From: Adiantum capillus-veneris
Lineage: Eukaryota > Streptophyta > Polypodiopsida > Polypodiales > Pteridaceae
Reading direction: 5' to 3'
DNA length: 64,000 nt
Assembly: GCA_014529385.2 (NCBI GenBank)
Contig: CM043943.1
Coordinates: 157,479,247-157,543,246, forward strand
Shown piece by piece: positions 1-14,436 of this stretch. The position numbers and the translations under genes are program-made. The notes under the pieces are model-generated. The model did not search any database, was not told where the DNA came from, and saw only the letters and a list, made by a program, of their open reading frames with translations. The first letter of the stretch is position 1, and each line of letters opens with the position of its first letter.

Positions 1-1350
1 CCACAAATTTGACTACAAGTCCAAGTCTAGCAAGTGCGGATACAAACAAGAGATTCTTCTTGATCCCAGGTACATAAAGTGCATCAACAAGTGTGAAAGA
101 ACTGCCATTAGCAGCAGTAAGAACAATCTTTCCAACTCCCTGAATTGGATAAGAGGCATTGTTGGCACAAGTGACAGAATTTCCATGAGGGACAGACTCG
201 AGAGAGGTAAACAATTCACGATGTGAGGTAATGTGCTTTGTAGCACCACTGTCGAAATACCACACATGTGAATCTGCAGCAACTGACAAGCATGCATCAT
301 GGAAAGCAAGATTGTAAGTGCACTCTACGCTAAAAGCCCATTCTGCATCAACATCAACATCACAGTCTCCTTTCACAGAAGACTCAACAATGGCTGCATT
401 TGTAGTGGAACCAGCATTTGCAGTGGAACCACCCTCTTTCTTCTTAGCCTCTATTGCCTTCAACTTAGGACACTGCTTGATCAAGTGATCATTAGCTTTA
501 CAATAATGGCAACGCATCTTCTTTTTGCCCTTATCACTAGAATTGCCAGACGAAGTGTTGCTAGCAGAAGCATTAGGAACAATATTTTTGCCGTCGCAGC
601 AGAACCATAAGAAGTGGCTGCATTGCTGTTACCACCCTTTCTTTGAGAAGCAATAAAAGCCTGTTCAACTCCACGCTGCCTAGTCCTGTTTTTTCTGGAA
701 AGTGACTCTTGCAACAGCAATGTGCATAATGCATCAAACTTGACAACTTCAGGATTTCCTTGGGTCATAAGTCTCCAAGTGCTAGCAAAAGTCTGGTAAG
801 GCATCAAGAACAGTCTGCACAAGGGAACTGTCTGAAATGACTTCACCTGCAGAAATAAGTTGCTCATTGATATCCTTGACACTAGCAAGAAAAGTGTCCA
901 TATCATCTTCCTCATGCATAATCTTTGACTCCAGCTCTTTACGCAGCAAAGCAATTTTAGCCTCATTGCGACTTGCATAAAGACCAGCCAAAATATCCCA
1001 AGCCTGTTTTGCAGATTTTGCTGAACGGATGTGAGGAACTATGGTACGCTTCACAGACAACGCAATCAATACATGAGCCTGCGCATCCTTAACATCCCAA
1101 CGAGCTTGTTCTGCTGCCGTAGGCAAAACAACTCTAACAGCAGCAATCCTTGCAGCAAGACCTACAACATCCTCAACATCGCCTACATCCTCAGAACCAG
1201 GACATACATCAATGCCCTACACAATATTCCAGACGCCCTTTGACACAAGAATGTGTTGCATCATATAAGCCCACATAGGGTAATCGTCCCCATCCAACCT
1301 GTCCTCAACAACAAACATCTTGAACACATCTGTGTTGTTGTTGTTAGCCA
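1..1350 (-). pseudogene. copia Gag-protease fragment (broken)
   Basis: The Gag capsid precursor and aspartic protease of a copia element, which package and process the element RNA in cytoplasmic particles. The start is the ATG at 1350 (MANNNNTDVFKMF), followed by a copia Gag (UBN2-like) region. A stop follows VWNIV near 1217, and the frame resumes through 1126-782. After another break come a CCHC zinc knuckle (CHYCKANDHLIKQC, about 515-475) and the protease motif YFDSGATKHIT near 250, with the catalytic D-S-G intact. At least one nonsense change and frame breaks at about 780-600 prevent a continuous product. Related sequence recurs in C2 near 7200. Identification is firm; the lineage within copia is not assigned. 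Confidence 0.85.
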
Positions 1351-1699
1351 TGGTAAATGTTGCACCTGATGTGAAAACTGCTCGAAAATAGGAGAAACGG
1401 AGCGAGAACAACATGTGCTATATAGCACAAATCATAGAAGACTATAATGCACCTGTTATGCAAAAAACGACACTGACAGAAATTTTGCACAAAATGACAA
1501 AATTGCATGTGCAGACCTGCCTGTAGTGGAAACAGAGGCCGAAATGAGCCCAAATCGAAAATATGAGCAGACCAAGCTCTACGAGATCCCCCGTAGTTTT
1601 TGTCGACTTGCGAACGCTCGCCAAAGCTCACTGAAATCGGAGAAAGTAAGCAGGCGTGTACTGGAGCAGCTGGCGACTAAGCCCGGGAGGACGCAACCT

Positions 1700-1712
1700 G
1701 CTCTGATACCAA
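1700..1712 (-). promoter_or_regulatory. C1 primer-binding site (initiator-Met tRNA type)
   Basis: The minus strand reads TTGGTATCAGAGC two bases inside the LTR, the classic plant copia primer site for initiator methionine tRNA, which primes minus-strand DNA synthesis. Confidence 0.85.
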
Positions 1713-1713
1713 T

Positions 1714-1926
1714 TGTTAGAATTAGGGTTGCAGAGAAACGCACACAGCTTGGAGAAGATGAAGGAAGCTCAAGGCACACAATACAGAGTATATTACTTAG
1801 TGTGCAATGGAAAGATAGATAGCCCTAGAGTGATGGGCGTATATACAATGCACAGGGGAAAAAACCTCCCAAAGAGGGAAAAAGTGCCCCAGCGGTCCTA
1901 GTGTGTTCACACACATCACTACCACA
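1714..1926 (-). repeat. C1 5' LTR (213 bp)
   Basis: On the minus strand it starts TGTGGTAG and ends TTCTAACA, giving TG...CA ends, and is followed directly by the primer site. The outer edge is set by the resumption of chromovirus coding sequence at 1927. The partner LTR is not in the window. Confidence 0.75.
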
Positions 1927-3091
1927 TGTATATGGTAACAAAGACTAAGTATGATAGAGGGAAGCAACCTGGATCACTCCAGCTATTGTTTATCCCAAAT
2001 TCACCATGGGAGAGTATACCCATGGATTTTATCTTTGGATTACCCAAGTCTATCCATGGGAATACGGGAATATGGACAATAGTGGACAGCTTTAGCAAGC
2101 AGGCATACTTTTTTCCTGTCAAAAAGACTATTAAGGCACACCAAATGGCAACTCTCTTCATATCACAGATTTTCAAACACCATGGATTGCCAATATCCAT
2201 CGTGTCAAATAGAGATCCTAGAATGACCAGTAATTTTCGGAAAGGTCTCTTTGAAAATCTAGGTACAAGATTGAATTTCACTTCGATCTATCACCCACAA
2301 ACGGATGGCCAAAGCGAGATAGCCAATCTTACGATACTTGATTTACTAAAGACTTATGTTACCGAAGTAGATCAACGCTCACAATGGAAAAAATACTTAC
2401 CTCTTGTAGAGTATGCGTACAATAATATTGTCCATACTTCTACGAGAAAAGCACCTTTCAAAATCATTGAGGGAAGACCTAAAAGTCCCTTGCTACTCAA
2501 AGTGCATGGGAAGATCCAGGCGATGAGTATAGCCGTGACCTACAAGAATCTTTCCAAAAGATTAAGGAGGTTATATCTATCTCTCAACAAAGGAAAAAAG
2601 TTGTTGCTGACAAGCACAGAAGGGCCTTAACGTTTAAAGAAAATGATTGGGTCTTTCTTAAGTTTCCCAAGGCTTGATTGAGGCAAACGACATGCGAAAA
2701 TCCCATCAAAAGTATTATGCTAAATTAGCAAAAAGATACTATGGTCCTTTTCAAATCTTGAAGCCAATCAATGAGATGCTTATCAACTCAAGTTTCCCAA
2801 CCATTGGCTCATACACAATGCTTTTCATGTGAGCCTACTTAAGCCCTACAAAGGGAGCCACCAAGTGAACCAATTATTGAAGACCCTCCCGAAGTTGAAG
2901 ACCGAGAAGAGGTGCTACAGCCCGAAGCTATTCTTCGGCATGAAGACAAGGTACTACGACATGGTAAGATTATCCGACAGTATCTGATTAAGTTCAACAA
3001 TTATCCTTTTGAAGATGCTAGATGGATGCAAGGAATACAGCTTAAGGATAGTATGAACCTTATCAATGTTTACAATGCTATATTAGAGTGA
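1927..3091 (+). pseudogene. chromovirus integrase with C-terminal chromodomain-like tail (broken)
   Basis: Integrase inserts element cDNA into chromatin; the C-terminal chromodomain of chromoviruses guides target choice. The frame to 2630 opens with the linker KTKYDRGKQPG, then the core with MDFIFGLPKS, HPQTDGQSEIAN and VEYAYNN. The central catalytic aspartate, SDRDP in G1, reads SNRDP here near 2210, so the D-D-E triad is broken. After 2630 the frame shifts. The tail with LLKPYK and the degenerate chromodomain block around RQYLIKFNNYPFEDARW is readable to the stop at 3089. The linker KTKYDRGK before QPG is kept here but deleted in G1. Confidence 0.85.
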
Positions 3092-3448
3092 GCAAATTCA
3101 CAAATTTATTTTGAATGACCAATGTTTTTGTCTTACAAGACTAGTTCTCTTTTTATTGTGCACAAATTTAAATAGTATGCATGCTTCGAATCATGTTTAT
3201 GATGACGATGTCTCTCAAACACCAAGTAGAATTTGTCACTCTACTTGGGAGAATGAAATGGACTAAAGAGCAGACATGCTTGCGGCAGCTATGTCTCCCA
3301 AGCACCAAATGAATTAGTCATCCATCTTGGAAAGATGTCATAGGGTAAAAAGGGATCCTCTACCCACTAAGAAAGATTGACTAACAACTAAGGCTTTATC
3401 TCTTCTACCTCATAGTCGAGGACGACTATGATTTCAAGAGATAGGCAA
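3092..3448 (+). other. G0 3' untranslated region
   Basis: No coding potential. It aligns with 60687-61040 of G1, including the shared block GTCGAGGACGACTATGATTT just before the LTR. It ends in a short purine-rich run (CAAGAGATAGG) that may be a decayed polypurine tract. Confidence 0.6.
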
Positions 3449-3703
3449 TGTCATAAAATCTAATATCTAACCAACCCAAATGATTTGCTCATATTAAACT
3501 GATCATTTAATGTGGGAGAATAAACGAGAACAAGGGTCAGAATATAGACATGTGCTTACAGATCTATCTCAACATGTCTATGGAAACACTACCCAAGCTT
3601 GAGGTGCTTTGTCATGCTTGCTGACTAAGGTGCTTGAGGGTAAGGTGTTCAAAAAGTCAAATCCTCAAGAGGGGGCGATCCCTAAAGCTAGGGGATGAGA
3701 GAG

Positions 3704-3742
<39 letters not shown>

Positions 3743-4763
3743 GGAAAGCCCAAGCCTCAAGAGGCAACAAGGACACATGTCAAGCCCCTACCCATGTTGC
3801 CCTCATGGTGTGCCTAAAGCCTATTGGTTGGCCTCCCAAGGGGTCCAATGATAAATAAGTTAAATTAATTTATCAAGTCCTCTCTCTCTCTCAAAGGGGA
3901 AAGGGGAACACTTGTCCCAAGGCTACCCTTGTTGCTTGATATGCCTCTTGCATGTGATTGGCTAGGCCTGGAAGGGTCCAATGAGCTTCAAGCATGAGCT
4001 ACAAGGGGGGGTCGACCAAAGCAAAAAGTGGGGCTATTTGGGGGGTATACTTCCACACACACTCACACACACTCTCTCATTGTGTGAAGTGCAAAGTGCA
4101 AAAGCTCCATCTCCTTCTCCAAGCTAGTAGAGAAGTTGAGAGCCTACACCAACACTCTTGGCTATGGAATGCAAATCCAACCAATAGTCATGCTTCAATG
4201 CTTAAGCTTGCCATCTTCTCCATATCATTACTATGCTATTATGTATGCTAGCAAGAAGAGCGATAATAAGTGAGTAAATACTTCTTTCTCCTATGGAATG
4301 TTTCTTCTTCCTCTTCCCTACCCTCATTCCCCACTAGCTCTCTCCACCTTCGAAGGTGTTTGAGGCCTTGGGACCGAGGCTTGGGATAGTTAATGCTTTT
4401 TGCAAAGTTTATGCTATGCTTGTGATGCATGAATCTTTCCATCTTCATTGCATCAACTAGGTCACAAGGAACACAAAGATTGTATTGTACCAAGTCTCTC
4501 TTGATGGGAGAATCTATAATACAAATTTCTATTGGAGGGGGGGACCGGTTCCACATAAATCCGGTCATCAACTGTTGTCATGTTCTCTAAACTCTCTCTC
4601 TCTTGCAAAAGTATTGTTCATGCCAAGCTAACTAAGTACTATGATTATGTTGCTATTGTCAATGGAGTTCACCCTCTATGCTCTCAAAGTAGTCTCACAA
4701 AAATGTTCTCTCTAATTCTCTTAATTAAGCTATTCTCAAAGTTCATAGGCCATTTCCATTACA
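3449..4763 (+). repeat. G0 3' LTR (about 1.3 kb)
   Basis: Starts TGTCATAAAATCTAATA and ends CCATTTCCATTACA, matching the termini of both G1 LTRs. It carries the same internal landmarks: an AC microsatellite after GAGAGAGAA, paired ATTGG/CCAAT boxes, and the block CTTCGAAGGTGT near 4350. Minus-strand frames inside it (around 4248-4571) are LTR shadows. Confidence 0.8.
3705..3741. repeat. (AC)n microsatellite in the G0 LTR
   Basis: About 18 uninterrupted AC units. The same position in both G1 LTRs also holds an AC run, so it is part of the family LTR and not an independent locus. Confidence 0.95.
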
Positions 4764-7310
4764 CAATGTATGCATGAGAAAATAAAAACCTCTAGTGGAA
4801 TCTTGTGTAGCATAATACCATCCCATTTTGATTCTAAAAGAGCATGTAAATCTTGAGACAACGATCCTCCCTTGGGATAAAACATCCCAAGGTGTATACT
4901 GTTACTCGAGTAGCAAAAGTTTTGCCTAATTGCATTCCAATATTTAGATCCTAGACTATGCATAAATCTGCTCACTTGTGAGATTGTACACTAGGCATCT
5001 AGCCTTGGAATGCATGCATGAATCAAGGAACCAATAGCCTCCTAATAGAGAGTGACACCAAAGTAATCTCTCCAACATGAATACTAAGCTTCAAACTTGT
5101 CTCAATAATAATAGCAATAGGCTTGCAACTCAAGATCAAATGTACAAAGAAATACCTCCATTACACTTCTTAAATTGTCTGGCCATATAGTGATGCAAAA
5201 TCCTCAAATCTAATAGCTCAAGTAAGGTGTTCAAATCAGTCTAAAATTCAGCAATATCCTCCATTTAGTCAAGTGAGGAACTTGTCATCAACATAGAGAG
5301 CAATGAACATAAGTGCACCATCTGCACACTTGACATACAAATTGTTCTTAGTCAATTCAACTTGCATGTGTTGTTTTCCTACCCTTTTTTGGCAAACCAC
5401 GATATTGTGCTACATACACTTCTTCATGCAAATCACCATTTTGAAACACAATCTAATGTGAGGCCCATGCACATTCGAACCATTATGAGTTGTCGATTCA
5501 CAAATGACACAAATGGTAGTCATGCAACAATCGAGAGTAAAAGTCCCATTAGAATCAATGATCTTCTCTTGAGCATGACCGCTTGCCACAAGTTCATGCT
5601 TATGGCGATCAACACTACCATCAAGCTCATGGTTCAACTTGAAAACCCACTTAGTACCACTTTTTTGCCAAGGGGCAGATCACACAGAGACTATATGACA
5701 TACTTCATAACTACATCATAGTTAGATTGCATTATAGCCAAACATATTTATTTTTGTGCTTTCTCAATTGACAAAGGTTCTTCCTCATTATACATACTAG
5801 ACATAGCCAAATCATAAAAATTTGATGCATAAGATACATGATAAGGACTCAAACAATTACGACTAAACAAAGATGCACCCAATTTACTATCAAGCAAAGT
5901 TTGTACCAACCATTTTGACATACCTCTAGCATGCTCATTTTCATCCCTATTCTCAACAAGTACATCATATTTGTCTACATCAATAACTGATTGATCCATA
6001 ACACCATTTGAAACATGCATAGGTTGTATGTGTCTCATTAGGACTTATACGTGTACTTCCACCATTTATAGATGCAACACTATTTATGTGAACCGACATC
6101 TATCTCCTTGGTACATGTTAACAAATGTTGAACAACCTCTTCCACAAAATTTACATTCTGATAAAGATATGCTTGGTTTGTGAACGATGCACCCTATAAC
6201 CTTTTCTTTTTGAATTGTAAGCAACAAAAGTATTTCATTATCTTATCATCATATTTTTGGTGTTGTTTCTCAAGCATCAAAGCATCGACAAAGAAACCAA
6301 AGATATGTTGGTGACTAATAGATAGCTTCTTGCCATGCCAAGAGTCATACAAAATGATAGATTGTAATGCTTTAGTGGGATGCCTATTTAGCACATAAAT
6401 TAAGCCAAAATTCATGTGACAAAGCTTGGGTTTTGACCATGTATCATGCCATCTCCATAAGAGACAGTTTTTCTTCTTACTAAAACCACTTTGTTGAGGG
6501 ATATCCGGAGGGATATATGTCATTACACATTGATGTTTTACCCAATGGCTTGCTAGAAATTCCTTGAAATCTTTTAACATAAGCTCCCCCCCCCCCCTCC
6601 TCCCCTTCTCTTGATCAAAATGAAAGGTCACCATAGCAAAACTCAATACACTTTCAACCATAAGCAAAATTTTCTTGAAGCACATAGACACTTTGGACTT
6701 TTCCTTAAGCAAATAAACCCATGCATGCCTTGAATAATAATCAATAAAATTCATGAAGTGTGAATGGTTCCCAATTGATCAATTATAAATTGGATGACAA
6801 ATGTCATTACGGACAAGATGCAGTTGCAAGTAGCTCTGAGAACCCTACTTAGAACACTCCATTGTGCCCAAGATATGGCATGAACATATACATCTTAATG
6901 GTACTTCAAGATGGGTCAACAAGGACACCATGTCACATTTTTATAAACATAGCAAACTAACAAAATTCATACAACCAAAATGTACACACCAAAGTTTTAC
7001 ATTTGAAATATCCCTAGAATAATAAGTTCTGGATGTTGAATTTTCCACACAATGCTTATAAGCATTAAGCTTATATAACCCATGAAACAAAGTGCCAAAT
7101 GAAATGTGATTGCTAGACTAAGCTAGGTTCTTCTTGATCTAGGCATCAACAAGTGTGTTTTTTTACCTATAGCAGTAAGCATAATCTGCAATTCCCTTTT
7201 GTGGATAAGAAGCCCAGTGTTAGCACATGTGATAGAATTCCCACTAGGGGAGGTCTCAAGAGAAGCAAACAAATATCATTCTATCAATTAACTATAGTTT
7301 GATTAGCTTT
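4764..7310 (-). pseudogene. C2: decayed Ty1/copia polyprotein (protease to RNase H)
   Basis: Read leftward from about 7310 there are: a protease-like stretch (LETSPSGNSITCANTG, about 7260-7200) resembling C1; integrase core at 6754-6194 (MNFIDYYSRHAWVYLLKEKS); the RT N-terminal region at 6038-5748 (NFYDLAMSSMYNEEEPLS); RT at 5640-5410 (SVDRHKHELVASGH); the polymerase box FIALYVDDKFLT near 5300; and the RNase H approach at 4975-4736 (SRFMHSLGSKYWNAI). Frames change repeatedly and stops are frequent, so it cannot be expressed. A C-homopolymer near 6587-6597 adds a frame slip in the integrase. No LTR was found on either side. It is an old, truncated relative of C1. Confidence 0.8.
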
Positions 7311-10300
7311 GCTATGATGTCAAGCTCTGGCTCTTCAACATCCTTAGCGACAACAAAGGTGAGAAAGTAGTAGAATTTGGATGCTTCTACTGATTTTTGA
7401 ATAAGCTTTGAAAAAATAGGTCTAGTCTAATAAAGAAAGGTTGGATTTTACCCACATCGTCATCACTAGTCCTTCTTTTAGTAGACGATCCAAGCTTTTT
7501 TGGTCCCATTTGGTCTTGCTTCCTCTTGAGAGTCCTTAATTACCTTCTTGTTGTTTATTCGAGTTCCTTTACCATTTGGGCTATATGAAACTCAAGAGCG
7601 GCTTCTAAGGGTAGATTGGTTGTTGGTTTCTTCTCCCTTGTTTTTGCTTCAATTTTCTCCTCTATGACTTTTGTTTGTGTATTTGGAGTTGTTCAATTTG
7701 TTATATCATTAGACTGCAAGTTAAAAGAATCCTTTATGGACTCTATTGTTGGTGTATAGCTTTTGGAGGTGTTGTTTGTGAGCCTTGAGGTGTTTGGTCT
7801 TCGACATGTGTTGGTGGAGGCGTCATTGTTTCAAGTGTTTGATTTGGTTCATGTGGCTTTGTGACTTTTCTTTAGCTTTTCCCTTTGTGCTTTGTTTAGT
7901 AGAGATTCTGAATCTCGGCATTGAGAAAGGCATTATCCATTTCAAGCACTTCTTTGCTCCTTCCACCTAGGCAACTAATTCCCTTATAAAAGCTTCTACC
8001 TACTTCTCTTGAACCCATTGGTGCATCCTAATAGCTCGGTTTTGGAACTTCTTAAATCCTTTGTCCCTTTTTGGCTTGGGCTTTGGCCTCTACCTCCGGA
8101 TCATATTCTAGCACCGCTTTGCCTTTGTCTTTTGCAAAGGTTGTCACCTCCTCTCTTTCTTTTCATATTTTCTTTCTACAAATTTCTCTTCTAGTTCTTT
8201 CTCATGTCTCCTTCCTCCTCTTCTATGTCTTCTTTTCCCCATCAACGATACTCTGACATTAAGGTCTACCATCGGGAGAGAGAGGTGGTGTTGGATGTGA
8301 GATTGACGACTCTTATTATAGGATTGTTCTTTGTCTTCATCAGTAGGTGGTGAGGACACCCTGATGTTCTCCTCAGAGATTGTTCTAAGATTTTTTTCTA
8401 CTTACACTCCTATGTTGTGTGCAAACAACTACGGTAGATTTTCACTTCTCGATATAGTAAGTAGTTTTGTTTTTCATTATTCCAAGTTCCTATCATATAG
8501 TTTGGGATATAATTTAAGGAACTCATCAGTGTTGTCTCTTTGTTGTGCAGACCATGCCTCATTTTTTAACAGCTATAGAAATCTTTTGCATTGGTTGGCC
8601 ATGGAGGTCCATCATGATTTAAAATTACATGGAGGCTGAAGACAAAGATTTTCAGTTCCTTATCCTCATTAGAGCACGAGATGTACAAGATCCTTTTATA
8701 TTGTACTGCCAAAAATCCCCTTTGTAAATTGTTATTCTTTGCAAAATGCAAAGTTTTAAACTTCCAATGCGGGTTGTGAACTCCCCATGGCCCTACATAT
8801 GATATATAATCTGTTTAAAATAGTCCTAAATGGCTACAATGAGTAGCATCATATAACCTATGTTTGCAATAAAAATAAGTTTTTATTCATCAATCTCTCT
8901 ATAATTATCTATATAAAAGCAGTGCAATGTTTAACATCTGTGTACTAGGCATTTGTTGGTGGATACATATAGTGTCCAAAATGTACATGGACATTAAAAG
9001 ACCCAAAATCCTTTTGCTTTTGATTTAGGGAATTTCTTTGTAAGAATGAGTTCAATTAATAATCATACAATTCTAAGTTTATCAAGCCCTTCTTTTAACA
9101 TGTATAACCAATTGACATGGGACTCCTCACTATCTTGATGACATCTCCTTTAGATACCCAAAGTTTGGAATCTCACAAGACTAGAACATGATGGCTCAGA
9201 ATAATTTCTCAATTGTGGACTTACCCTTATTCATTCTAGCATAAAATGTATATTGAATATCTTGGTGGTTCCCTTCATATTGATTTAAGTGCAATGAAGA
9301 AATGGTGCTTACTTCTTGGGTAGACTCAATTCATCTTAACGTGTGGAGAAGTGGTATGCCCACAAACTAGTGGTTTCTAATTAGTTGAATATAAAGTAGA
9401 TTGAAACAAACATTTATAAGTATAGAGGTCAAACATATCAAAGGATTTGCTTTGATGGGGAATATCATGTCCTCGGTGAGCCGACTTATACAAGCTCTAA
9501 TCAAACACCAAATAACTATGCCCAAAACCCCTGGGAGTCCCTAGGCTTGGGATCCTCGATGTTTAAAATCTGATTCAATCGTGTGGTTGAGGCTTGGATA
9601 GGGTGAAAAAAAAAGACCTTGGCCACAAGGAAGTGCCAGATGGCTAAATAAGGTCTTTTTTTTCACCCTTTCCAAGCCTCAACAAGGCAATGGCAATAGA
9701 CTTTGCACACCAATGATCTCAGGGTCAAGGACTCTCCAAGGATCTCTCACATAGATATTGTGATTAGAACTCATATTAGCAGCCTCATCAATAACATGAC
9801 GCCAATCAAAGCATAACATTTGCATTGCCTATAGTTCATAGTAGCCCTTGTTTTCTTGATTAACCCGTGACATGCAACACACAATGGGTTTATTCTTTGA
9901 TTTTGGGAAAAAATTATGTAAAACTTACATGCAAATATGCATCGAATACTTGGCTTTGGGGGTGCTACCCCGGAACACCCTTGCATGGGGGGGGGGGGGG
10001 GTGACTACAAAATTTATCCCCCCCTATTGCGGGAGCGAATCACACTACCCATAAAGTGCATGCAACACAACCTAGATCAATATAATGTCAATCGAGGACA
10101 CATATGACACGATAGGTGCACATAGGCAATCTCTTTAGCTTGTCAAAATGAGACCATCCCACACATACAACACTCTACAAGGCTAGCTAAACCACAACCT
10201 ATAATCTCATTGCTCTCAACTACACCACTCAACCCACATACACACAAATGGAAGGAAACTCACTAAACCATACCAAAATCGTATGAAACTTCAGGAACAC

Positions 10301-10321
10301 CATCCCCTTACTAGATACACC
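7311..10321. other. unassigned intergenic sequence
   Basis: No protein family recognised on either strand; the open frames are short and of low complexity. Contents noted: TTT/CTT-rich tracts around 7800-8260, a long hairpin at 9586-9683, and a G homopolymer at about 9987-10001 followed by C-rich sequence. It may be old transposon debris. Confidence 0.5.
9586..9683. repeat. 98-bp hairpin (inverted repeat)
   Basis: The left arm 9586-9620 and right arm 9650-9683 are reverse complements over about 34 bases with one substitution and one A/T-length difference; they include GGTTGAGGCTTGG-type and GACCTT blocks. The loop is 29 nt. It could be a small foldback element or a small-RNA precursor; no target duplication was recognised. 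Confidence 0.75.
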
Positions 10322-10969
10322 CGTCCCAAAGCCTCTACACTCAAAACCCTCACTCTAGACCCATATGCAAAAAACACGTAAGAAGACAAAGCCGGATTTC
10401 GAAAGTGTCCAAAACTAAAATCTATGAGTACCTATGTGTAGCTTATGTTGCCAAGATTCTAATGACTACTTGCAAGCCAGAAAATAGACATCGTTTGATA
10501 CACTTACGACCACAAATGGCTTGTAGATGCGTCAACATGCGTGCTCTGTCTTGCGTGGAATGCTTGGTGTTGTCACGTAGCTCTCACCGAGCCTAGCACA
10601 ATAGTGTTGTCGGTTCTCCAATGCGATGAGCAAGCAGGGCGTAGCGCCAGGATGAAGCTCATGCTCTCTCTCTTCCTCTCTCACACACAGTCGACGGTAG
10701 CTTAAAACTTGATTATGATAAAAGTTCTCTTTACAAAATGACCTAGGTACCTTATATACTAAGGCTACCATAGGTTAAACCTAAAAAGAGTTCCAGGGGT
10801 AGATTGGATTTGTATGTACAATCTGGAAGTGCCATTGCACCCTTTCTTTTGCAACTAGACTAACTACTCATTACAAATAATGTTTTTAACCATAATCTGC
10901 CACATTTCATAACTCTCAAAAAATAAGGCTTCGTTGAGTTACGTCGTGCTGTTGACCCACGGATCAACA
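10322..10969 (-). repeat. E2 3' LTR (left copy)
   Basis: It is collinear with 20325-20971 from CCAAAGCCTCTACAC to GTTGACCCACGG-TCAAC. On the minus strand it begins TGTTGATCC. The outer end reads CGTCCC where the other copy reads TGTTCC. Differences are scattered substitutions and a few 1-2-base gaps. Confidence 0.85.
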
Positions 10970-10982
10970 CTACCCCCCTCCG
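10970..10982 (-). promoter_or_regulatory. E2 polypurine tract
   Basis: The minus strand reads CGGAGGGGGGTAG immediately upstream of the left LTR, the position expected for the plus-strand primer of an LTR element. Confidence 0.75.
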
Positions 10983-11087
10983 AATTCATGTCGTCCCTGA
11001 CATGACCTGGTTGTCAATGTCGTTGTGGTCTTTGTTGGCATTTTGCTTTCTTGTGCTCCATTGGTTGTACTTTTGTCAAACCACAAG

Positions 11088-13019
<1,932 letters not shown>

Positions 13020-13020
<1 letters not shown>

Positions 13021-14225
13021 TTGAAGGCTTACTTATTTGTTTGATGCTTCTTTAGGATCCATTTTAACCTTGTGGTTGGTTGTCGTATTTGGCATTGTTC
13101 TACAGTATTGGGTTCTAGCTTGAAGTGAGCTCTCTTCTAACTGTATTATAATCGTAGGAAGAATGGAAAGAATTCAAGCAACGGTGCCGTGACAGTAGGT
13201 TTATTCGTTTCTTTTGGGACCCACTTCTTTGTGATTACTGGTTGTTTTGTTGATGCTGCTTGTTTGGTACTCCATACTTGTCCCTGCTTCGTTTGTGTTT
13301 GAAGAGACTTCTTTGGGATCCACCCTGTCTTTGTGTGAGTCAGTATAGACAATCTTTGCTTCAACCCTTGTACGCTTGCTCGAGGACAGGATTCAGAATT
13401 TGGGAGTTGATACTTTAATTGTTTTGGAATCCACATAAACTTCTGACCTCTCTGTGCTTGAATCAACTTCTTTGAAACCCAAATTTGAGTTGTAGAAGCT
13501 TGCGACTTTGTGATTTTCTTATATGTTTTTGCACGCTTCCACTATTTTTGTGTTGGCATTGGATCTTGTAATTTTCATCAGAGATTTTCATCTTCTTGAT
13601 CCATACCTGGTTTTTGGCTGAGTTGGCTCTTTGGTATCCAAATTTCTCAAATTTTTTGGTTCTGGCTTGTTGTTCTTTGCTTTTGGCCTTCCTTGGTTGT
13701 TACGAAAGCTGCTAGTGAGGGTGATGACCTGAGTTGCTGGTAGGGAATGTCATAAGAATCATCACTATCACTGCTATCCTCAACAAGGTTGCATTCTAGC
13801 ACTTTCCGTTTGTGGTTTGGCTGGTTATGGAAAGTTGTTGTTTGCTTGCTCTTGGGTTGTTGTTTTTGGGATGACTTTTGTATCCACTTGATTAGAGCGT
13901 TGGTAACTTGTTGACCTGACTGTGTTCTTCTTGGCTGAGTCTTTTCTTCATGTATGAGAGCCATGTATGAGGGTGCTTACGTGTTTGCGTTTTCACCATT
14001 AGAGATTTTGGAATCCAATTCTAATGCACGTTATTCTTGTAGCGGCGACATTGGTTCTTGGGTCTTTGGACACTCATAAAACCGCGCTTTAGATGAAGTG
14101 TCATTTATGTCACTTGGTGGGTTGTTTGGATTTTCATTATCAAAATCTTCTTGAAGCTGCAAGCGTTCTATGGAGTCATAGAGCTCGTCTTCTTCTTCAT
14201 CTTTGTGTCCCTGGATTACTCTCAC
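13020..14225 (-). pseudogene. ORF with repeated W-(I/V)-x-K motifs, unknown function
   Basis: Lies downstream of the protease-like region, where RT would normally begin, but has no RT motif. The N-terminal part (14225-14031) is acidic (EEEDELYDSIERLQLQE). The middle (13964-13647) is basic and Q/K-rich with an acidic serine patch (EDSSDSDDSYD). The C-terminal part (13466-13020) is K/Q/T-rich. A Trp-centred motif recurs about ten times: WIPKS (14017), KWIQKS (13886), IWIPKS (13640), VWIKKM (13603), IWVSKK (13481), MWIPKQ (13433), GWIPKK (13322), VWSTKQ (13274), KWVPKE (13223), KWILKK (13061). Eight share one frame; the other two need a frame change. Stops between 13960 and 14030 and near 13640-13470 break it. 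The composition suggests nucleic-acid binding, but that is inference only. Confidence 0.6.
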
Positions 14226-14436
14226 TGCAAAGTAAGGAACGGCATATAGCCTTAAACTTTGTTGTTAGATAGTCTTGAATGGTGCACACATCCAAAGTAG
14301 CCACGATGTGTTCCCATTCAAGTGGCTCTAATGCTTCCTCAAAAAAGGGTTCTGGGATATAATCCTTATCTTCAATTGCCCTTTCTAGGATGCATTTCTC
14401 TCACTTTAAGCTTCCGTATTGCGAAGCTCCACACAT

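Larger units (their letters stand above)
1..1926 (-). mobile_element. C1: 5' part of a Ty1/copia retrotransposon, cut by the window edge
   Basis: Read on the minus strand it runs 5' LTR (1926-1714), initiator-Met primer site (1712-1700), about 350 bp of leader, then gag and protease continuing past base 1. The right boundary is abrupt: from 1927 onward a plus-strand chromovirus integrase frame appears, so C1 is inserted in G0. The other LTR and the target duplication lie outside the window. Confidence 0.85.
1927..4763 (+). mobile_element. G0: 3' part of a Ty3 chromovirus, same family as G1
   Basis: Contains the end of pol (integrase core and chromodomain-like tail), a 3' untranslated stretch, and a 3' LTR. 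It aligns along its whole length with the 3' part of G1 (59547-62547). The 5' part was separated by the C1 insertion and lies beyond the window. It is more decayed than G1. Confidence 0.85.

Noticed and set aside
13-309. Minus-strand frame rich in Leu and Ser, possible membrane protein
   Set aside because: It is a shadow of the C1 protease reading frame on the same strand.
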